Shown here piece by piece: positions 27,201 through 37,385 of a DNA stretch of 64,000 nt. The DNA comes from Phoronis australis (taxonomy: Eukaryota; Phoronida; Phoronidae): assembly GCA_002633005.1 (NCBI GenBank), contig NMRA01000158.1:622433-686432 (forward strand), given 5' to 3'. Each line of letters begins with the position of its first letter. Within the stretch, counting starts at the first letter, position 1. The notes beneath the pieces are model-generated. The model was not told the DNA's origin. It did no database searches and saw only the letters and a program-made list of their open reading frames with translations. The translations under genes and the position numbers were made by a program.

Positions 27201-30200
27201 AAACAACTCTGTGTTATATGCAGTTACCATAGCTACAACACAACTTGTATACAAGACGCACATGTGGTTTTGAGTTTGTCATTTTTGACATAAAATTATT
27301 TTTCAAATATTTTAATCTTTTGCTAGAAGGTCCTAATAACGCCACACAAGGAAAGGCATGAACATCCACTAAAATGAAATCACTCAAGGAAATCCATGTA
27401 TCTCTCTAATCTATTTGTGTCAGATTACGATCACAAAACCCTAATTGTTGTTGACCAGATGAGAATCATGGGATTTACTTGGCCAGTTGGGCAGTTGTCC
27501 CAATGGCATGACACTAAGCATGAGAGCCTGTGTTTCTCATCCATTTACTCAGTCAGTTATTGCAAGATGGTGCTGTAAAAATGTTATGCATACGAACGTT
27601 TTTAAACATGAAGAATTGTGAAATGGTGTGTGTATAGTGCTAGATTGGCGAGCACGTTTTTAAAGCCGTTAAAAACCATGATTTGATGTTAAAAACAAAT
27701 TTCTTCACCGGCATATTTTGCAATTCCAAAGCAACGTCACCAAGACTTTCTTATTCAGCACTTTAAAAATGGAAATACATCACATAACAAAATGCCTGAA
27801 ATTCCCTTGCTGGCCATACTCTTCCAGTGGCGGAAACTATGCCGCCATGACAAGCAAACTTCATGAGCCTGGTCTGGTGCAATAAGGTACGGTCAGCTGT
27901 TCTCAAACCTAGGAATCATTTTTAATCTATGTAAGGAAGAGAAATACGAAGCTGCTGATTGCATGACGTTAAGTGGTCGCAGTTAAAAGTTATTTCTGAA
28001 AGATGGCTGCTTTGCATGTCAGTGTATTAGTGACAGTCAACTGTTTGTCCCTAACAGGTTGACCATCTATCAAGCACTAATGAATAGGTACATTGTGCAA
28101 TGACCATGGGTACCCTGAACAAGTGAAGTACTAGGGCACTGACACAAGTTGCTGGACAATGGTCAGTAATATGTAGCCAACACCAGATTTTCAGCCAATC
28201 AACAGTAATAGCCCACTTGCTAGTACCCTGGGGATGATAAATGCTGTCTAGTACATACTATAACTGGAGACTGAAAGACATCTGGGTATGGTGGTTGGAT
28301 AAATGTTATTAATACCCCTGATGACAACTACCACATCATGTTGCCTTTGTTAAACAATGCTTCCCACGTGATGCAATAATCACAAGTTATCCAGGAGTTT
28401 ATTTTTTGCTTTATACAATCTATCTCTATAGCAACAACGACATCGCGTGAGCATGCATCAAGACAGATCTGCATGGTTTACACGTAGTTGCCAACTCTCA
28501 TTTTTTGGTAGCGGGACCATCACGCTTTCTAAAGCTACACCCCGCATCGATAGGTCCTGCTTTTTTGACATACGCGACGACATTTACGGCATGACCACGT
28601 CGTCGTGTTATAGTTAAATTTCAATTTGTATTTCCTTCCGCATAGCCTAAATGCAATCCTGAGCTCAAGCAAAATAACTTACTGCTAGACACTTCCAAGA
28701 GTGTAGTGAAAATAAATGCCAACAAGCATCAACTCACCCCGTAACACTCAGTGTCAGGAGGTACTATGCAAAGGCAGCATTTGTCACTAGCATGTGTTTT
28801 TACTGTTATTTTTAACTTTTCTTGAAACATGAAGCTAGGGCGGGGTGAGCAGGCTAATATTATTCAACATACGCACACCAAAAGATGATGATCGATGCCA
28901 TTTCTAAATTGCGATCACTTCAAACATTTAATTATTTTTAGGAGGCCGTAATCTGGAGTGGATAACACTATCAAAGTCACCCAGCAGATAATGTTTTAAC
29001 TTTTATGAAACCCAGCCCAGAAGCTGAACCCAATTTTCTCATTCACCAGTATCACACAAAACAAGGTGAGTAAACACACACACTGCAGTAAAAACATTAG
29101 TGTCTGTCCTGTAAATGACCGGTTAACCCAGACCATGTTGGAATGAACCCAGTGTTACAACATAAGTCACATGACTGTGAATGTGATTCTGAAGGTAAAC
29201 AAACAAAACAAAACAAAATATGACCAGCCTTTTGCAATCCAGGACTTAGTTTTTAGCCAATCTATCATTTTGCTTATTACTATTTACCTTCATTTATCGT
29301 TGTTACATTTCTTCATTTACCTTAATACAGCATACAAATTACGTATATTTATCACCCAAGATGTCTCAAGATGAGTTGGTAGGTAGGTGCCACCAACTGA
29401 TAAGCATGTCAGGTATTGTCTCGGGTGAGTAATTTGGCTTTGTGGTATTGTCTCGTGTGAGTATCCAGGATACATCCAGGTATCACCTGTCTCAGGTAAG
29501 TAAATGAAAATCAGTGGTGATCAAGACGGTGTTGGTATTGTCTTGGGTAGAGGTTTTTAACTGTCTTGGAGCCTACGTAGGCCACATTCAAAAGTGCCAT
29601 CCACACGCAGACTACGTTCCCTAGAGAAAGTTGCTCCTGGGACAACTTGTCACTTGGTTTGGGGGTTGTCTAGACACTGCTTAAACTGGTGCAATTTGCT
29701 TGTGATGATTTACTCCACCTTATGGAGGTAGAGGTAGAGTAACATGTTCTAGGGTAGCTTGCACTTCTATTCACAGTGTGGCCGCAAACCTGGGGCAAGG
29801 CGAAAATAATCATCAGCTGCAGTTGCATACAGACGGTTCTTCTTTTTAGCGCTCGGTATTCGCATCAGCTGTTTATTGTCATGCATAGAGTGACAACCTC
29901 CGACTTGCGATAGTTATCGGATGTGAGTGCCGACGCTACACGCTACACTCAGAGTAGGGCGGGTCTTAGTCACTTTTCTTAATTCTGACCCCTAGTCATA
30001 ACTAACTGGCTTATATCAAACGTGTGATTCATTGCTAAAATTACAAATTACACAATTATCCTTAGATTAAATAACATTTTAAGCAAAGGGATTAGACCTT
30101 GGTTGTGATATATGGCGTAACGCCTTTTCATACAAAATTAACTCCAGTACTAGAGGAGCATTGATGTAAATCGCAACTTGCGAGTTAGCTGAGCTTTCCA

Positions 30201-33200
30201 GGACACTGGAATTAGACATGTGTGCGTGTGCATGTGCTACGGTATCAAACTTATTGCAAGAATATGACTTGCTCATGTTGGAAACAACTTGTTTCACCAA
30301 TTTTAACATGAAAAATCTCCAGATGTATATTTACATAAACAACTGGTTACGAAATACTGGGTTCAGTTTTTTACGAGGGCATATAGGACGTCCGGCAGTA
30401 CGTTAAACATTCGCTACAGTTGCTGCAGTGACATGACAACATTGTGCAAAATGTTACCAGTATTCTGGTCAACCTTCCAGGATTCACCATGGGTGAACAG
30501 AGCCTAAACCAAAAAGAACATAAAGGAAAGTGGCGTTCTCATGGTAAGAAGACAGCTCTGCCTGCTGATTTGGGAGCAGACCGCTAGAAAGCAGATCAGA
30601 CACCTGACGAGATTTCATTTAATTTTTTCAAAATCCCGGATCGCATGGCACATCTGCCCTCTGATTGCACAACTTACGAATGTTGTAAAAATACCACCAG
30701 ACATGGTCTTCATCTCCTAACTCTCCGTTATTTCACCTGACTATCCTGTAACTGTTATATATTACACATCCCTCGGTTTTTTTTTAAATGAACCATTAAT
30801 ATCTATGCAGCGCCAATACCAGACTGAACAAATACATTTACAAGTACAGTTATGAATGAATGAATGAATGAATGAAACAAGCCCAACATAAATTATCATA
30901 AATAATGAACCAGTCTGAAGTCAGTGAATTGATTGAGACAGAGAGGATGACTCACACCACAACATGCATATCACAGCCAGTTAATAAACATGACATGACT
31001 TGACTCAGTGAAAGGTTTTTCATGATCAAGTGACCTCATCAAAAGAGCTGCCATAAGAACTATGGTCTTTATCAGAGAGATGCTAAAAATAAACTCAACT
31101 ACGTTGATCGACCACACAAAGTGCTATTAATACAAAAGTGCAAAATCAAAATTACAGAATTTATGTTCTTTATGTTAACTTACAGAACTCTTATAACCGT
31201 CTTCCAACAAACGAGTTGCGTAACAAACAAGTTCAGTAACTTCCATTTAGGTCTAAGGAATTTGGGTTGGCAACTGCAAATTCAATCTCTCTGCAAACAA
31301 CCTCATTTAATTCACTACGCACTGGCACAAGGACATTCTGTGGATGAATGGCCAACGCCATTAACTGTTCACTTGTAAACATCAATAGCACAACTGGTAC
31401 AGAATCCTAAAATACAGTTCAGGTGAGGAGTACATATAGGAAATCAAATAGGATTTGAGATCTGCAGGGAGATTAGCTGGTTAAAGGGAAAAACAACTGC
31501 TTCCCATGTTATCTATGGTAAACATACACATCTGTGGTCATCTTGGACAGACAGTTTTTTGTGTTAATTGCTTTTCTCTCGGCATGTGCTGTAATTACTA
31601 TCTGGCGAACCGAGCAAAAGGCCTCCATCTTGGTTCTACATATAGTTCCATTGAGCAAACACGAATGAGCGACACAGACAAAATGGCAACAGTAAATAAC
31701 ACTGTAAAATGTATCTCCAAAATTATCAGGGACCTGCAAAAGCAACATCCAAAGTGGTTGCNCTTTAAAACAACTATACGCAAAAGGGTCCTAGATGTCA
31801 TCTAATGAAAACTAAGCATAACATTAATGTGCAAAATGCTGATATTCTGGCCAATCGTGTGCCATCGCCATGGGCGAAGAGAACTCAGATCTGCCTTCTA
31901 ATTTGTGAGCAGACACCAAGGCATGTCACTTGTCTGCTAGCACAACAATACTCTGATTTGCTAGCTGAATGCATGATTGAAAAGCAAGACATGAACTTAA
32001 AGATGTCACAATCAACCATTTAAAGTCTTTCTTGCAGCTGATCCACAAAACATTCTTGCAAGATCCACAAAACATTCTTGCAAGATCCACAAAACATTCT
32101 TGTATTTCAACTGAGAACAGTTGTGAGTCCTAAAATAACAACAGACTGTCAATTACCTACAAAACATTGAGTCTTTGCTTTAGGACTGAAGTAGATGTCT
32201 TTCACAAGGAAACTGGTTCATCATTCAGACATTCACAGGGATAACTTGACACCGAACAAATTGTTCTAACCCAGGGCCTAGATTTCACTATCTTGAAAAC
32301 AAGAAAAGTTAATACTCCCATGTCACCAAATTCCTAGGTACCACAAACTGCCCTACAAACTTGATCATCTTTTTCTAGGGCATGTGTGATTGTTCATAAG
32401 GAGAGACAAAGTCAAAGCGAAATAAATCATTCCAGGGGTCAGTTTCATGAAATGTTACGAATTTGGTCTTACGCTCCAGACCACTATTTCTGAAACGTAA
32501 TTAAAACTTTAATTAGCACTGAATAGCACATATTATCTGAGAATACACCCAGGACTACTATTTATTGAGAAAATTTGTACAAATTACTTCCAGGAAGACT
32601 AAACCTTTACTTGGTAATTGTAAGACCAAATTTCTGTCCTACTTCTAAGTCACCTTCATGAAACGGACCCCTGTTGTTTGCATAACCCAAAGAGCAGACG
32701 AGTCCTTTGCAATTTCCTTGTGTGTGTACAGTCACTCAGTTATTGGTAACTTCCGTTTTTACATCATTCACGAAAAGGCTGTCCAAACAAAAACTACCGT
32801 TAATCTGAAACAATTTGGCCAAGATTAATTTGCTCCCTGTCAAAAAATGTCATAGCCCACCATTAGGAATTACTATGACAGCCTCCTAAACTTCTGTGAC
32901 AAGTCTGGAAGGCTAAAAATAATGAAAACACTTGACAGGTAAATTCTGTTTACAGCACACCCTTCAAGTTGACCTGGGCACTTTAACTGGAGATGAGAGT
33001 TGTTTTGAACCTCCCACCCATTCATGAACACTGACTGGACAAACAAATGTGGTGATAAGCATTTGCTCATCACTGGGCTTGTTGACTGACACATCTGTTA
33101 CAACTGCACCAGCATAGACACCATCCATCACATGGTACCAGCAGGTTTTGTCAGGATCAGACTAGGTTATTTTTAGGTTCAGCATTTATTTATCAGATAA

Positions 33201-33947
33201 GACACTGGCCAGTCCACACTGTGCATTTTTCTCCATAGCTCACTGGACTAAAATACACCAGAGATGATGTCCAGATGGGGATGTTAGGGTTTTCATAAGA
33301 AATTATGTGTACTGAATTTCTGAAATTATCGCTACCACGAGTAGTGCAGAAGCTGACAGTGTACTTTTCAAGCAAGAGACACCAAAAAATGGTGCTCCTA
33401 ATGCGTTTACAGTAAGGAGAGAAATATCGTTAAACCATTTAACTCCACGATATCTATGCTAACAAACTAACTGCAGTCAATAACACTGTCATAGGGTTGG
33501 CAGCACACAACAGCGTACCTGCACACATTGAAAGATCCCTCAGTTTTGAGCAAATTTTAGTCAAACTCTGGACACAACTGACCAACACTAGTAGACTCAC
33601 TAGCCATGGTTAGGCCAGGCAAAGCAAACACACAGTGGTCATACTGTACGAATACAACAGCAAGAAATCTTCTTGTCTAGACATAGAGGCCACAGCTGTT
33701 CTCAGTAGATATTTAGCTTAGAAGACAAGGATCACCTACCTGGGTCGTTAGCCTCTATCTCCTGCTGGTGAATGTCGGCGCAGTCCGACACGCTCTGACC
33801 GAGGACCTGCTGTAAGAATCTCGCCTGAGTTCCTGACACCTTCTTCAACAACGCATAGAGTGCAACCGTCTGCTCGCACTGGTTCCAACCACTGAACCAT
33901 GAGGTCACCATGTTCACCTGGTCGCGGAACATGTACGTCGACTTCAT
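9218..33947 (-). CDS. SAMD4: Smaug orthologue (SAMD4 family), spliced, 12 coding exons
   Basis: Smaug proteins bind stem-loop Smaug recognition elements in mRNAs through a SAM domain and, from the rest of the protein, recruit deadenylase and translational repressors in cytoplasmic granules; that is family knowledge. Seen here: exons at 33740-33947, 25022-25642, 22742-23008, 19907-20016, 18920-19006, 15355-15547, 14776-14864, 13902-14008, 12334-12556, 10513-10573, 10188-10277 and 9218-9246 join in frame through GT-AG introns into 2085 nt, i.e. 694 residues plus stop. I recall the vertebrate paralogues as about 700 residues. Order: N-terminal Smaug similarity region (about 1-160), Ser-rich linker to 365, SAM domain (about 366-431), PHAT-like region (about 432-560), low-complexity tail, and a C-terminal block containing [11 protein letters not shown]. 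Intron phases are 1,1,1,0,0,1,0,2,0,1,1. The first and last exons are the least certain ends. I cannot tell SAMD4A from SAMD4B; an invertebrate would be expected to have one copy. Confidence 0.97.
9570..10090 (+). repeat. Dispersed T/A-rich repeat, copy 2
   Basis: Shares AATGTCCAAATTTGG, AGAACATCAT.TCTCAGA, CATATGAAACTTTCAGAT and TTGACA.TGCTGTTTTGCT with the copy at 21690-22130, in the same orientation and spacing. It lies in the intron before the last Smaug exon. Confidence 0.65.
10188..10277 (-). CDS. SAMD4: Smaug exon 11: conserved C-terminal motif
   Basis: 90 nt, acceptor TTTCATTTAG|CG, donor ATGG|GTGAGT. It encodes [20 protein letters not shown], the strongly conserved C-terminal motif of SAMD4 proteins, in phase 1 to phase 1. 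Confidence 0.94.
10513..10573 (-). CDS. SAMD4: Smaug exon 10: 61-nt exon (RTHS segment)
   Basis: Too short for ordinary ORF listing. Exon 9 ends in phase 0 and exon 11 must be entered in phase 1; joining them directly gives a stop after three codons. A 61-nt segment with acceptor CACCTGTTCAG|AG and donor CCAG|GTAATG supplies 20 codons plus one base and repairs the frame. It reads [11 protein letters not shown]..., and an RTHS segment sits at the same place in the family. Located by frame logic, not transcript data. Confidence 0.8.
10574..12333 (-). other. Smaug intron between exons 9 and 10
   Basis: About half of it is one dispersed element (11393-12174, listed separately). The rest shows no coding similarity, only a (TA)n run at about 10623-10638. 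Confidence 0.8.
11393..12174. mobile_element. Dispersed element with ATGCGCCCAC ends and CTCF-like motifs
   Basis: The 10-base end ATGCGCCCAC (11393-11402) is matched in inverse at 12165-12174. The right end also forms a hairpin, ATGCGTCCACATAT against ATATGTGGGCGCAT, at 12145-12174. Inside are degenerate repeats of about 145-220 bp sharing AAATTTCATGAAAATCCGTT and CCACTAGGGGGC. Partial relatives lie at 13540-13700, 23270-23600 and 36945-37060. No transposase ORF, so non-autonomous if mobile; the class is not clear. Confidence 0.6.
12334..12556 (-). CDS. SAMD4: Smaug exon 9: low-complexity C-terminal linker
   Basis: 223 nt, acceptor GTGTATTTCAG|CT, donor CCC|GTAAGT. It reads [14 protein letters not shown]..., then [12 protein letters not shown] and LPRGLSGFG. 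Similarity to other Smaug proteins is limited to short patches, but the phase-2 entry and phase-0 exit fit both neighbours and all other frames are closed or unlike the family. Confidence 0.9.
12557..13901 (-). other. Smaug intron between exons 8 and 9
   Basis: Contains one end of a TACCGTATTCG-type element at 12883-12960 and a degenerate copy of the 11.4-12.2 kb repeat at about 13540-13700. No coding similarity. Confidence 0.8.
12883..12960 (+). repeat. Solo end of an ATTACCGTATTCG-type element
   Basis: ATTACCGTATTCGCCGTAAT then AACCGCCCAGG and CTTAATAAAAAA, clearly related to the left end at 43477. No matching right end was found within the following kilobase, so it is a fragment or a much longer element cut off by later change. 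Confidence 0.5.
13902..14008 (-). CDS. SAMD4: Smaug exon 8: end of the PHAT region
   Basis: 107 nt, acceptor TTTGTGTTGACAG|GC, donor AAAAG|GTATGT. It reads [20 protein letters not shown] then [10 protein letters not shown] and a basic stretch DPKKKR; the LSWKQQ motif is typical of the family. It ends in phase 2. Confidence 0.96.
14776..14864 (-). CDS. SAMD4: Smaug exon 7: PHAT region
   Basis: 89 nt, acceptor TTTTCTGTTTCAG|TG, donor GAG|GTAAAT. It encodes [17 protein letters not shown] then [12 protein letters not shown], the pseudo-HEAT helices that pack against the SAM domain in Smaug. Confidence 0.97.
14999..15135 (-). mobile_element. tRNA-derived SINE copy
   Basis: On the minus strand it begins AGAGGAGGCAGTGTGGCCTG and ends with AGCTCCTCAACTCGGTCTT, matching the copy at 52636-52762 at both ends. 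The middle has a degraded B box (CGTTCAAAATCCC). It sits in the 110-base-plus intron between Smaug exons 6 and 7. Confidence 0.7.
15355..15547 (-). CDS. SAMD4: Smaug exon 6: start of the PHAT region
   Basis: 193 nt, acceptor GATCATAG|GA, donor AAAGG|GTATGT. It begins [16 protein letters not shown] and continues IQTPIKSF, a family hallmark directly after the SAM domain, then [12 protein letters not shown]. The middle (about 25 residues) is variable. The acceptor has a weak pyrimidine tract, but the frame and similarity fix it. Confidence 0.95.
15548..18919 (-). other. Smaug intron between exons 5 and 6
   Basis: A/C-rich plus strand with no coding similarity and no obvious transposon ends. A TGACGTCA palindrome lies at 16261-16268. 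The 900-base intron 19007-19906 next to it is likewise featureless. Confidence 0.85.
18920..19006 (-). CDS. SAMD4: Smaug exon 5: second half of the SAM domain with the RNA-binding loop
   Basis: 87 nt, 29 codons, phase 0 on both sides; acceptor TTTTTACCGCAG|AA, donor AAG|GTACAG. It reads [20 protein letters not shown], which carries the TKGARHK segment that contacts the SRE hairpin loop in Smaug/Vts1 SAM domains. Skipping would stay in frame but remove RNA binding. Confidence 0.97.
19907..20016 (-). CDS. SAMD4: Smaug exon 4: first half of the SAM domain
   Basis: 110 nt, acceptor TTTCTTGCAG|AT, donor CAA|GTACGT. It reads [15 protein letters not shown] then [21 protein letters not shown], a clear match to the Smaug SAM domain. 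The donor overlaps a TGACGTCA palindrome at 19894-19901. Confidence 0.97.
20017..22741 (-). other. Smaug intron between exons 3 and 4
   Basis: No coding similarity. Holds one copy of the dispersed T/A-rich repeat at about 21690-22130 and a short CAG run at about 20064-20078. Confidence 0.85.
21690..22130 (+). repeat. Dispersed T/A-rich repeat, copy 3
   Basis: Aligns with 9570-10090 over about 400 bases by eye. No open frame is shared between the copies, so it is a non-coding element. Confidence 0.65.
22742..23008 (-). CDS. SAMD4: Smaug exon 3: Ser/Pro-rich linker before the SAM domain
   Basis: 267 nt, phase 1 to phase 1, between acceptor TGTTTTAG|GC and donor AAAG|GTAAGG. It encodes residues 277-365 with [11 protein letters not shown] and SSRSHSLQ, basophilic-kinase-like sites followed by a Ser/Gly-rich segment. 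Loss of this exon would keep the reading frame, so it could be optional; no direct evidence of skipping is visible. Confidence 0.93.
23009..25021 (-). other. Smaug intron between exons 2 and 3
   Basis: Contains degenerate copies of two repeat families: at about 23270-23600 pieces resembling the 11.4-12.2 kb element, and at 23628-24150 a sequence that recurs at about 52.17-52.51 kb. Nothing coding is seen. Confidence 0.85.
23628..24150 (+). repeat. Dispersed repeat shared with 52170-52510, copy 1
   Basis: Shared blocks: CTTGTACCAAATTTTAGAAA, AAGAATTACAA, and TAAAATCGCCCATG-like and CAGAATC.AGAAAATT further on, in the same order and orientation. Confidence 0.55.
25022..25642 (-). CDS. SAMD4: Smaug exon 2: similarity region and Ser/Gly-rich linker
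   Basis: Acceptor TGTTTTCAG|GG and donor AAC|GTAAGT bound 621 nt, residues 70-276 (phase 1 on both sides). The first half reads [15 protein letters not shown], then [17 protein letters not shown], the conserved N-terminal helical region of Smaug proteins. The second half is poorly conserved, rich in Ser, Gly, Thr and Asn, and probably disordered. It is the largest coding exon. Confidence 0.97.
25937..26903. mobile_element. hAT-like non-autonomous element
   Basis: The ends are 16-bp inverted repeats: CATAGGCGGATTTAGG on the left and CCTAGATCCGCCACTG on the right (inverse CAGTGGCGGATCTAGG), the type of end common in hAT elements. A 5-base match CCGAT flanks both sides, a possible target duplication. 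G/C homopolymer-rich blocks follow both ends. No transposase reading frame. A single N is at 26047, and a tRNA-like block lies at 26623-26690. A related copy is at 40802-41427. Confidence 0.75.
26623..26690 (+). pseudogene. tRNA-like block inside the hAT-like element
   Basis: TGGTGCAGTGGTAAAGCACG resembles the A-box half of a tRNA and GAGCTCGAGTCTG the B-box half, about 30 bases apart, but the acceptor stem does not close convincingly. It is either a captured tRNA or the head of a SINE inserted in the transposon. Confidence 0.4.
30110..30200 (+). repeat. Fragment related to the element at 54896-55416
   Basis: CTTTTCATACAAAATTAACT then CCAGTACTAGAGGAGCATTG matches the left part of the 54.9-kb element. 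The right end was not found. Confidence 0.5.
32041..32102. repeat. 22-bp tandem repeat, nearly three copies
   Basis: Perfect units beginning ATCCACAAAACATTCTTGCA at 32041, 32063 and 32085. Confidence 0.95.
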
Positions 33948-33999
33948 GACAAACTCGACTACTTAAGAAATGGCAGACATCTACATGGTTCAACTCCAA
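33740..33999 (-). CDS. SAMD4: Smaug exon with start codon (coding 33740-33947)
   Basis: Encodes residues 1-69 and ends in phase 1 at the donor CAG|GTAGGT. The reading MFRDQV...[20 protein letters not shown]...[11 protein letters not shown] matches the N-terminus of Smaug proteins. I use the ATG at 33947; a second in-frame ATG at 33932 (MFRDQ) aligns better with the usual family start and may be the true one. A strong acceptor (TTTTGCTTTCAG|TT) on the minus strand puts the 5' edge at 33999, so 33948-33999 is 5' UTR and a further non-coding exon must lie upstream. The UTR holds two short uORFs, listed separately. Confidence 0.95.
33963..33980 (-). promoter_or_regulatory. uORF of five codons in the Smaug 5' UTR
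   Basis: Minus strand ATG TCT GCC ATT TCT TAA, ending 15 bases before the main ATG at 33947. It directly follows the start-stop element. Confidence 0.6.
33981..33986 (-). promoter_or_regulatory. Start-stop element ATGTAG in the Smaug 5' UTR
   Basis: A minimal uORF, start codon followed at once by a stop, in the context GAACCATGTAG (A at -3 if the ATG is taken as +1 is a C; moderate context). Such elements can stall ribosomes and lower main-ORF translation. It lies within the part of the exon between the acceptor at 33999 and the main ATG. Confidence 0.6.
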
Positions 34000-35255
34000 C
34001 TGAAAGCAAAACATGAGAAACTCAGTGGGGTTGCCCTCAAAGTAGGTCATCAAACTCCAACTAGTTCAAAACAACCTCTGGTATGTTTGTTCATGACATC
34101 TGACCCAGACACAATTCCTGGATTCATTCAACCAACTATTCATAAAAATTATTATACCATCGTTTATCAGCTTCCTCTTTCCACTTAACTCTCTAACTCA
34201 TCAGTTGATTGTTGATGCATAGGCACACACTCTCTAACTTAGTTGTGTCATCGATCAAAATTATAAATATAAAAGATAAACATGTTTCCCATCCTTTTAC
34301 CCCGTTTAACTTAACTTATGTCTGTATCGTTTTTGTGACAGCACTCTGGTAAAAGATTGCTATAAAAGAACCGTACAATGCATGTGTTTATACCACCAAT
34401 TAGAACAGCTGATGAAGTAACCTGACTGGTTTTATCCAGTGAAAACCATCAACATGTAGGTGAATGCATATATCAGAAAGTTCTCCATTGATTTTGGGCA
34501 GTCTGGGAGTGAAGGCATAGACAGTCTGATCCAGAGACTCACAGTCACTACTGAGAGTTTATGAATGGCCATCAGGGTGTTTGACCACCATGTAGTAATT
34601 CAAATCTACTGGCCAGCCTGCATTAAGAGCAATAAAACGGCCACCAGAAAGTAATACACCAAATCCACCAGCCACCAGCCAGTCTTTCCAGAGGACTTAG
34701 AAGAAACGATGCCTCTTTATCAGAGAGAACAGAACGAGGTTCCACAATTTACCTTTGCATCGCAAGCACGAACATGAAATTTGAGCAAAAACAAACAACA
34801 AGCTAAGAAATACTTGAGAAATGAAGTCAGTGAGTAGAATGAAAACAATTTGTGGGTCACACGTATTTAGTCCTTTTTCCGTGGCCCGGGCAATACAACA
34901 ATAACCAATCTTTGTTCACAGAGGTTTAATGTCGATTTGGGTGAAAGACCAAATGGTTTTATAAACTGCCCAATGACTGCAGAACAAACCAGACAGGGGA
35001 AATGCATACAGACCTAAGGCAATGTTGGCTATAATGTTTCAGAGAATAAATGTCTGCAACAAGTTTGGTAATGGTATGGATGAAGAGTGACAAAGCATTA
35101 AAGATGTTTCTATTTTAGGAGCTTGTAAACAAACCTAGAGAGACGGAGAGAGAGTTGAGCGGAGAGAGACTTGAGCGTACCTTTGAGATACTGCCTAAAA
35201 TTGATCAACTAAATAAGAACCACGCTACAACTGTTCAGGATCATATCAGAAAAAC

Positions 35256-35456
35256 ATGGGTATGGGAGAATTGACCCACTTGGCCTCAAGTCTATGGGCC
35301 AATGTAGAGGACCTATGGGCCATGTTAGTTTTTTTGTTCTTTTTCACTTCCAATTTTAATGGGCCCAATGGCCCGAGCAAAGCAATCACAGAGTGCGTCA
35401 ATGAGATTATTTTTGCACCAATGACGCAGAGCAAGCTCCTAAAATCATGCCTGTAA
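35256..35456 (+). repeat. Dispersed repeat, copy A
   Basis: Shares an order of blocks (CTATGGGCC, TTTTTGTTCTTTTT..CTTC, AATTTTAA, AGCAATCACAG, TCAATGA, ACC(A/C)AT(A/G)AC) with the inverse of 37500-37680. Roughly 190 bp is alignable by eye. No coding meaning. Confidence 0.55.
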
Positions 35457-37385
35457 ATTTACGCCAGTAAGAGATTGAAGTAAACCAAACCTGTCAAAGT
35501 CACAATAGACTTAGCCTTCCAATGTCTGGCCAACTCAGGTAATCACTCATAACTGATAACCAATGTACTCCTCAGGGAGACTTCTGAAAGCTAATATAAA
35601 TGGACATCCATACAAACCTTAGCAAGGTAACAGCTAAATTGACTTTCATGCTTGGCCGCTTGCATATAGATGTGTGGGTCCCAGAATTGAGGCCGACTAC
35701 AACTGGTCTCTGATTTACAAGGCTACTTCCTCCAGTATATCTAGTGTCAACAAGTGCATTCAAAAGGGCCTTGAAGTGGTTACTCATTTTTTAATGGCAA
35801 GTTCCTATTTGTAATTTAGGTTAATGTAAGGACTTCAGATCTCCATACAAAGCCATATGAATGTACAGACAACTTTGTATCAAACAACTTTGTATTAATC
35901 TGGGTAAATTCTGAGGGAAAACAAATGTGATACAAAGTTAATTCCATTAAAAATTACACTCTTCCTTGAGAAAATTAATTTGGTTACCCAATGCTAAAAA
36001 TAGGACCTATTATTCCATAATTCTGTTGTTAAATTTCTGGAGCGATCATATGCATTAGTTTTGAGCATCCCATAATATCCAATACCTTTTTTCGCTATTC
36101 TTCAATAAACTGTTCTCTGTTCACAAATTTCTGTTCAATAGGGCAGTCCCGGATTACACTTGGATAGAACTCTCCTTTGTCCAGGAGGCAAGAAAGGGTA
36201 TTGTTAACATCAGCCATGTTTTGGAATGACAGGCTCATTTTAACAGGTCATGCGAGACCATGGATGTATGGCTGTGGAAAAAACAAACCATTTAAATGTA
36301 CCGGAATTGAAAAATAATCTTCAAGAAAAGGGATCCTGTGCAGTTCAAAATAAGCCAATGAACTTGCTTCTACTAGTTACGCATTATCCTTTCTTTAATG
36401 GATGTCGGAAAGGCAAAGAACCTAACATAACATAGCCACACATATTTGTCAAGTTTATCCAACTTTTTACCATCCGAGTTGCAGCCCATGTGGGACAGTG
36501 GTAATATTTCGTTGGCATTGGAAGAACGAATAGAGTAATGAAGCACAGACAAACAGAGAAGTGGAATGCCAATGGCACGAAAACAAGCGGTTACAAAAGT
36601 GCGTGACAGATATTGAGGCATTGTGGGCAAGTACAGCATGATTTAAGTGTCGCTGTGTAATCCGGAGCAGTCTAATGGAGACAAACTAACGGAATTGTTT
36701 CTACTGAACTGTTCTTTAAGCAATTAATTGCCAATAGTATCTTCCAATACATGATACAAGACACGTCATGAGCGAATTGTTGTGAAGTTGACAACAAACT
36801 TTTCATCGTTATAAAAGCAAAAAAGTGTCCTGTTAACAAGACATAATGGATAAGAGGTTACAAAGAAGATCAAAGCAGATCGTTGCTATGGACCTGCCTT
36901 ACACCTCGCATATAGCTGACTAGAGATAATCATTGTTTTAAAAAGATTCCCACTAGAGGGAACAATGCTAGTACTTAAAATAGTCTCTAGGTGGCACAGC
37001 ACTTGTGGCATTTATATGAAAACAAGAGGGTGCCATACACTTTTAAATTTCACCAACAGATCTCTCCAGAACTCTCTGTACATTCCAGTTTGACCTCAAG
37101 CTCATTGACTCTAACTGGAATTCAAGTCTTCAATATTGTTTACAAATGAAGGTATGTATTGGAAAAAACCTTGATTGCCAGAGTATTTTTTCTAGTAGTG
37201 TGAACAATTTAAAGACATCTATGGACTCCAAAGGTGAAGAAACATTTCGGTGTACGTGATATATAAAAGACACAGGTTTATTCAATTATTAACCCTTTAG
37301 ATTTTTAGACACCGTGTCATCATGCTGGGATTAGTAAACAATTGCCCAAAACAGTAATCGGATATAATTTTAAGGATCAAAGGGC

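Larger units (their letters stand above)
25643..33739 (-). other. Smaug intron 8.1 kb after the start-codon exon
   Basis: No coding exon recognised. It contains a hAT-like element (25937-26903), a fragment of a TIR element near 30110, a (ATGA)n run at 30852-30876, a 22-bp tandem repeat at 32041-32102, three copies of a GGTATTGTCTCG motif at about 29410-29545 and a repeat at about 29690-29860 that reappears near 56.5 kb. A single N is at 31762. Confidence 0.85.

Noticed and set aside
31506-31805. 99-codon frame ending in [22 protein letters not shown]
   Set aside because: Contains an N, starts in non-coding sequence, and lies on the strand opposite Smaug with no recognised family; left as chance.
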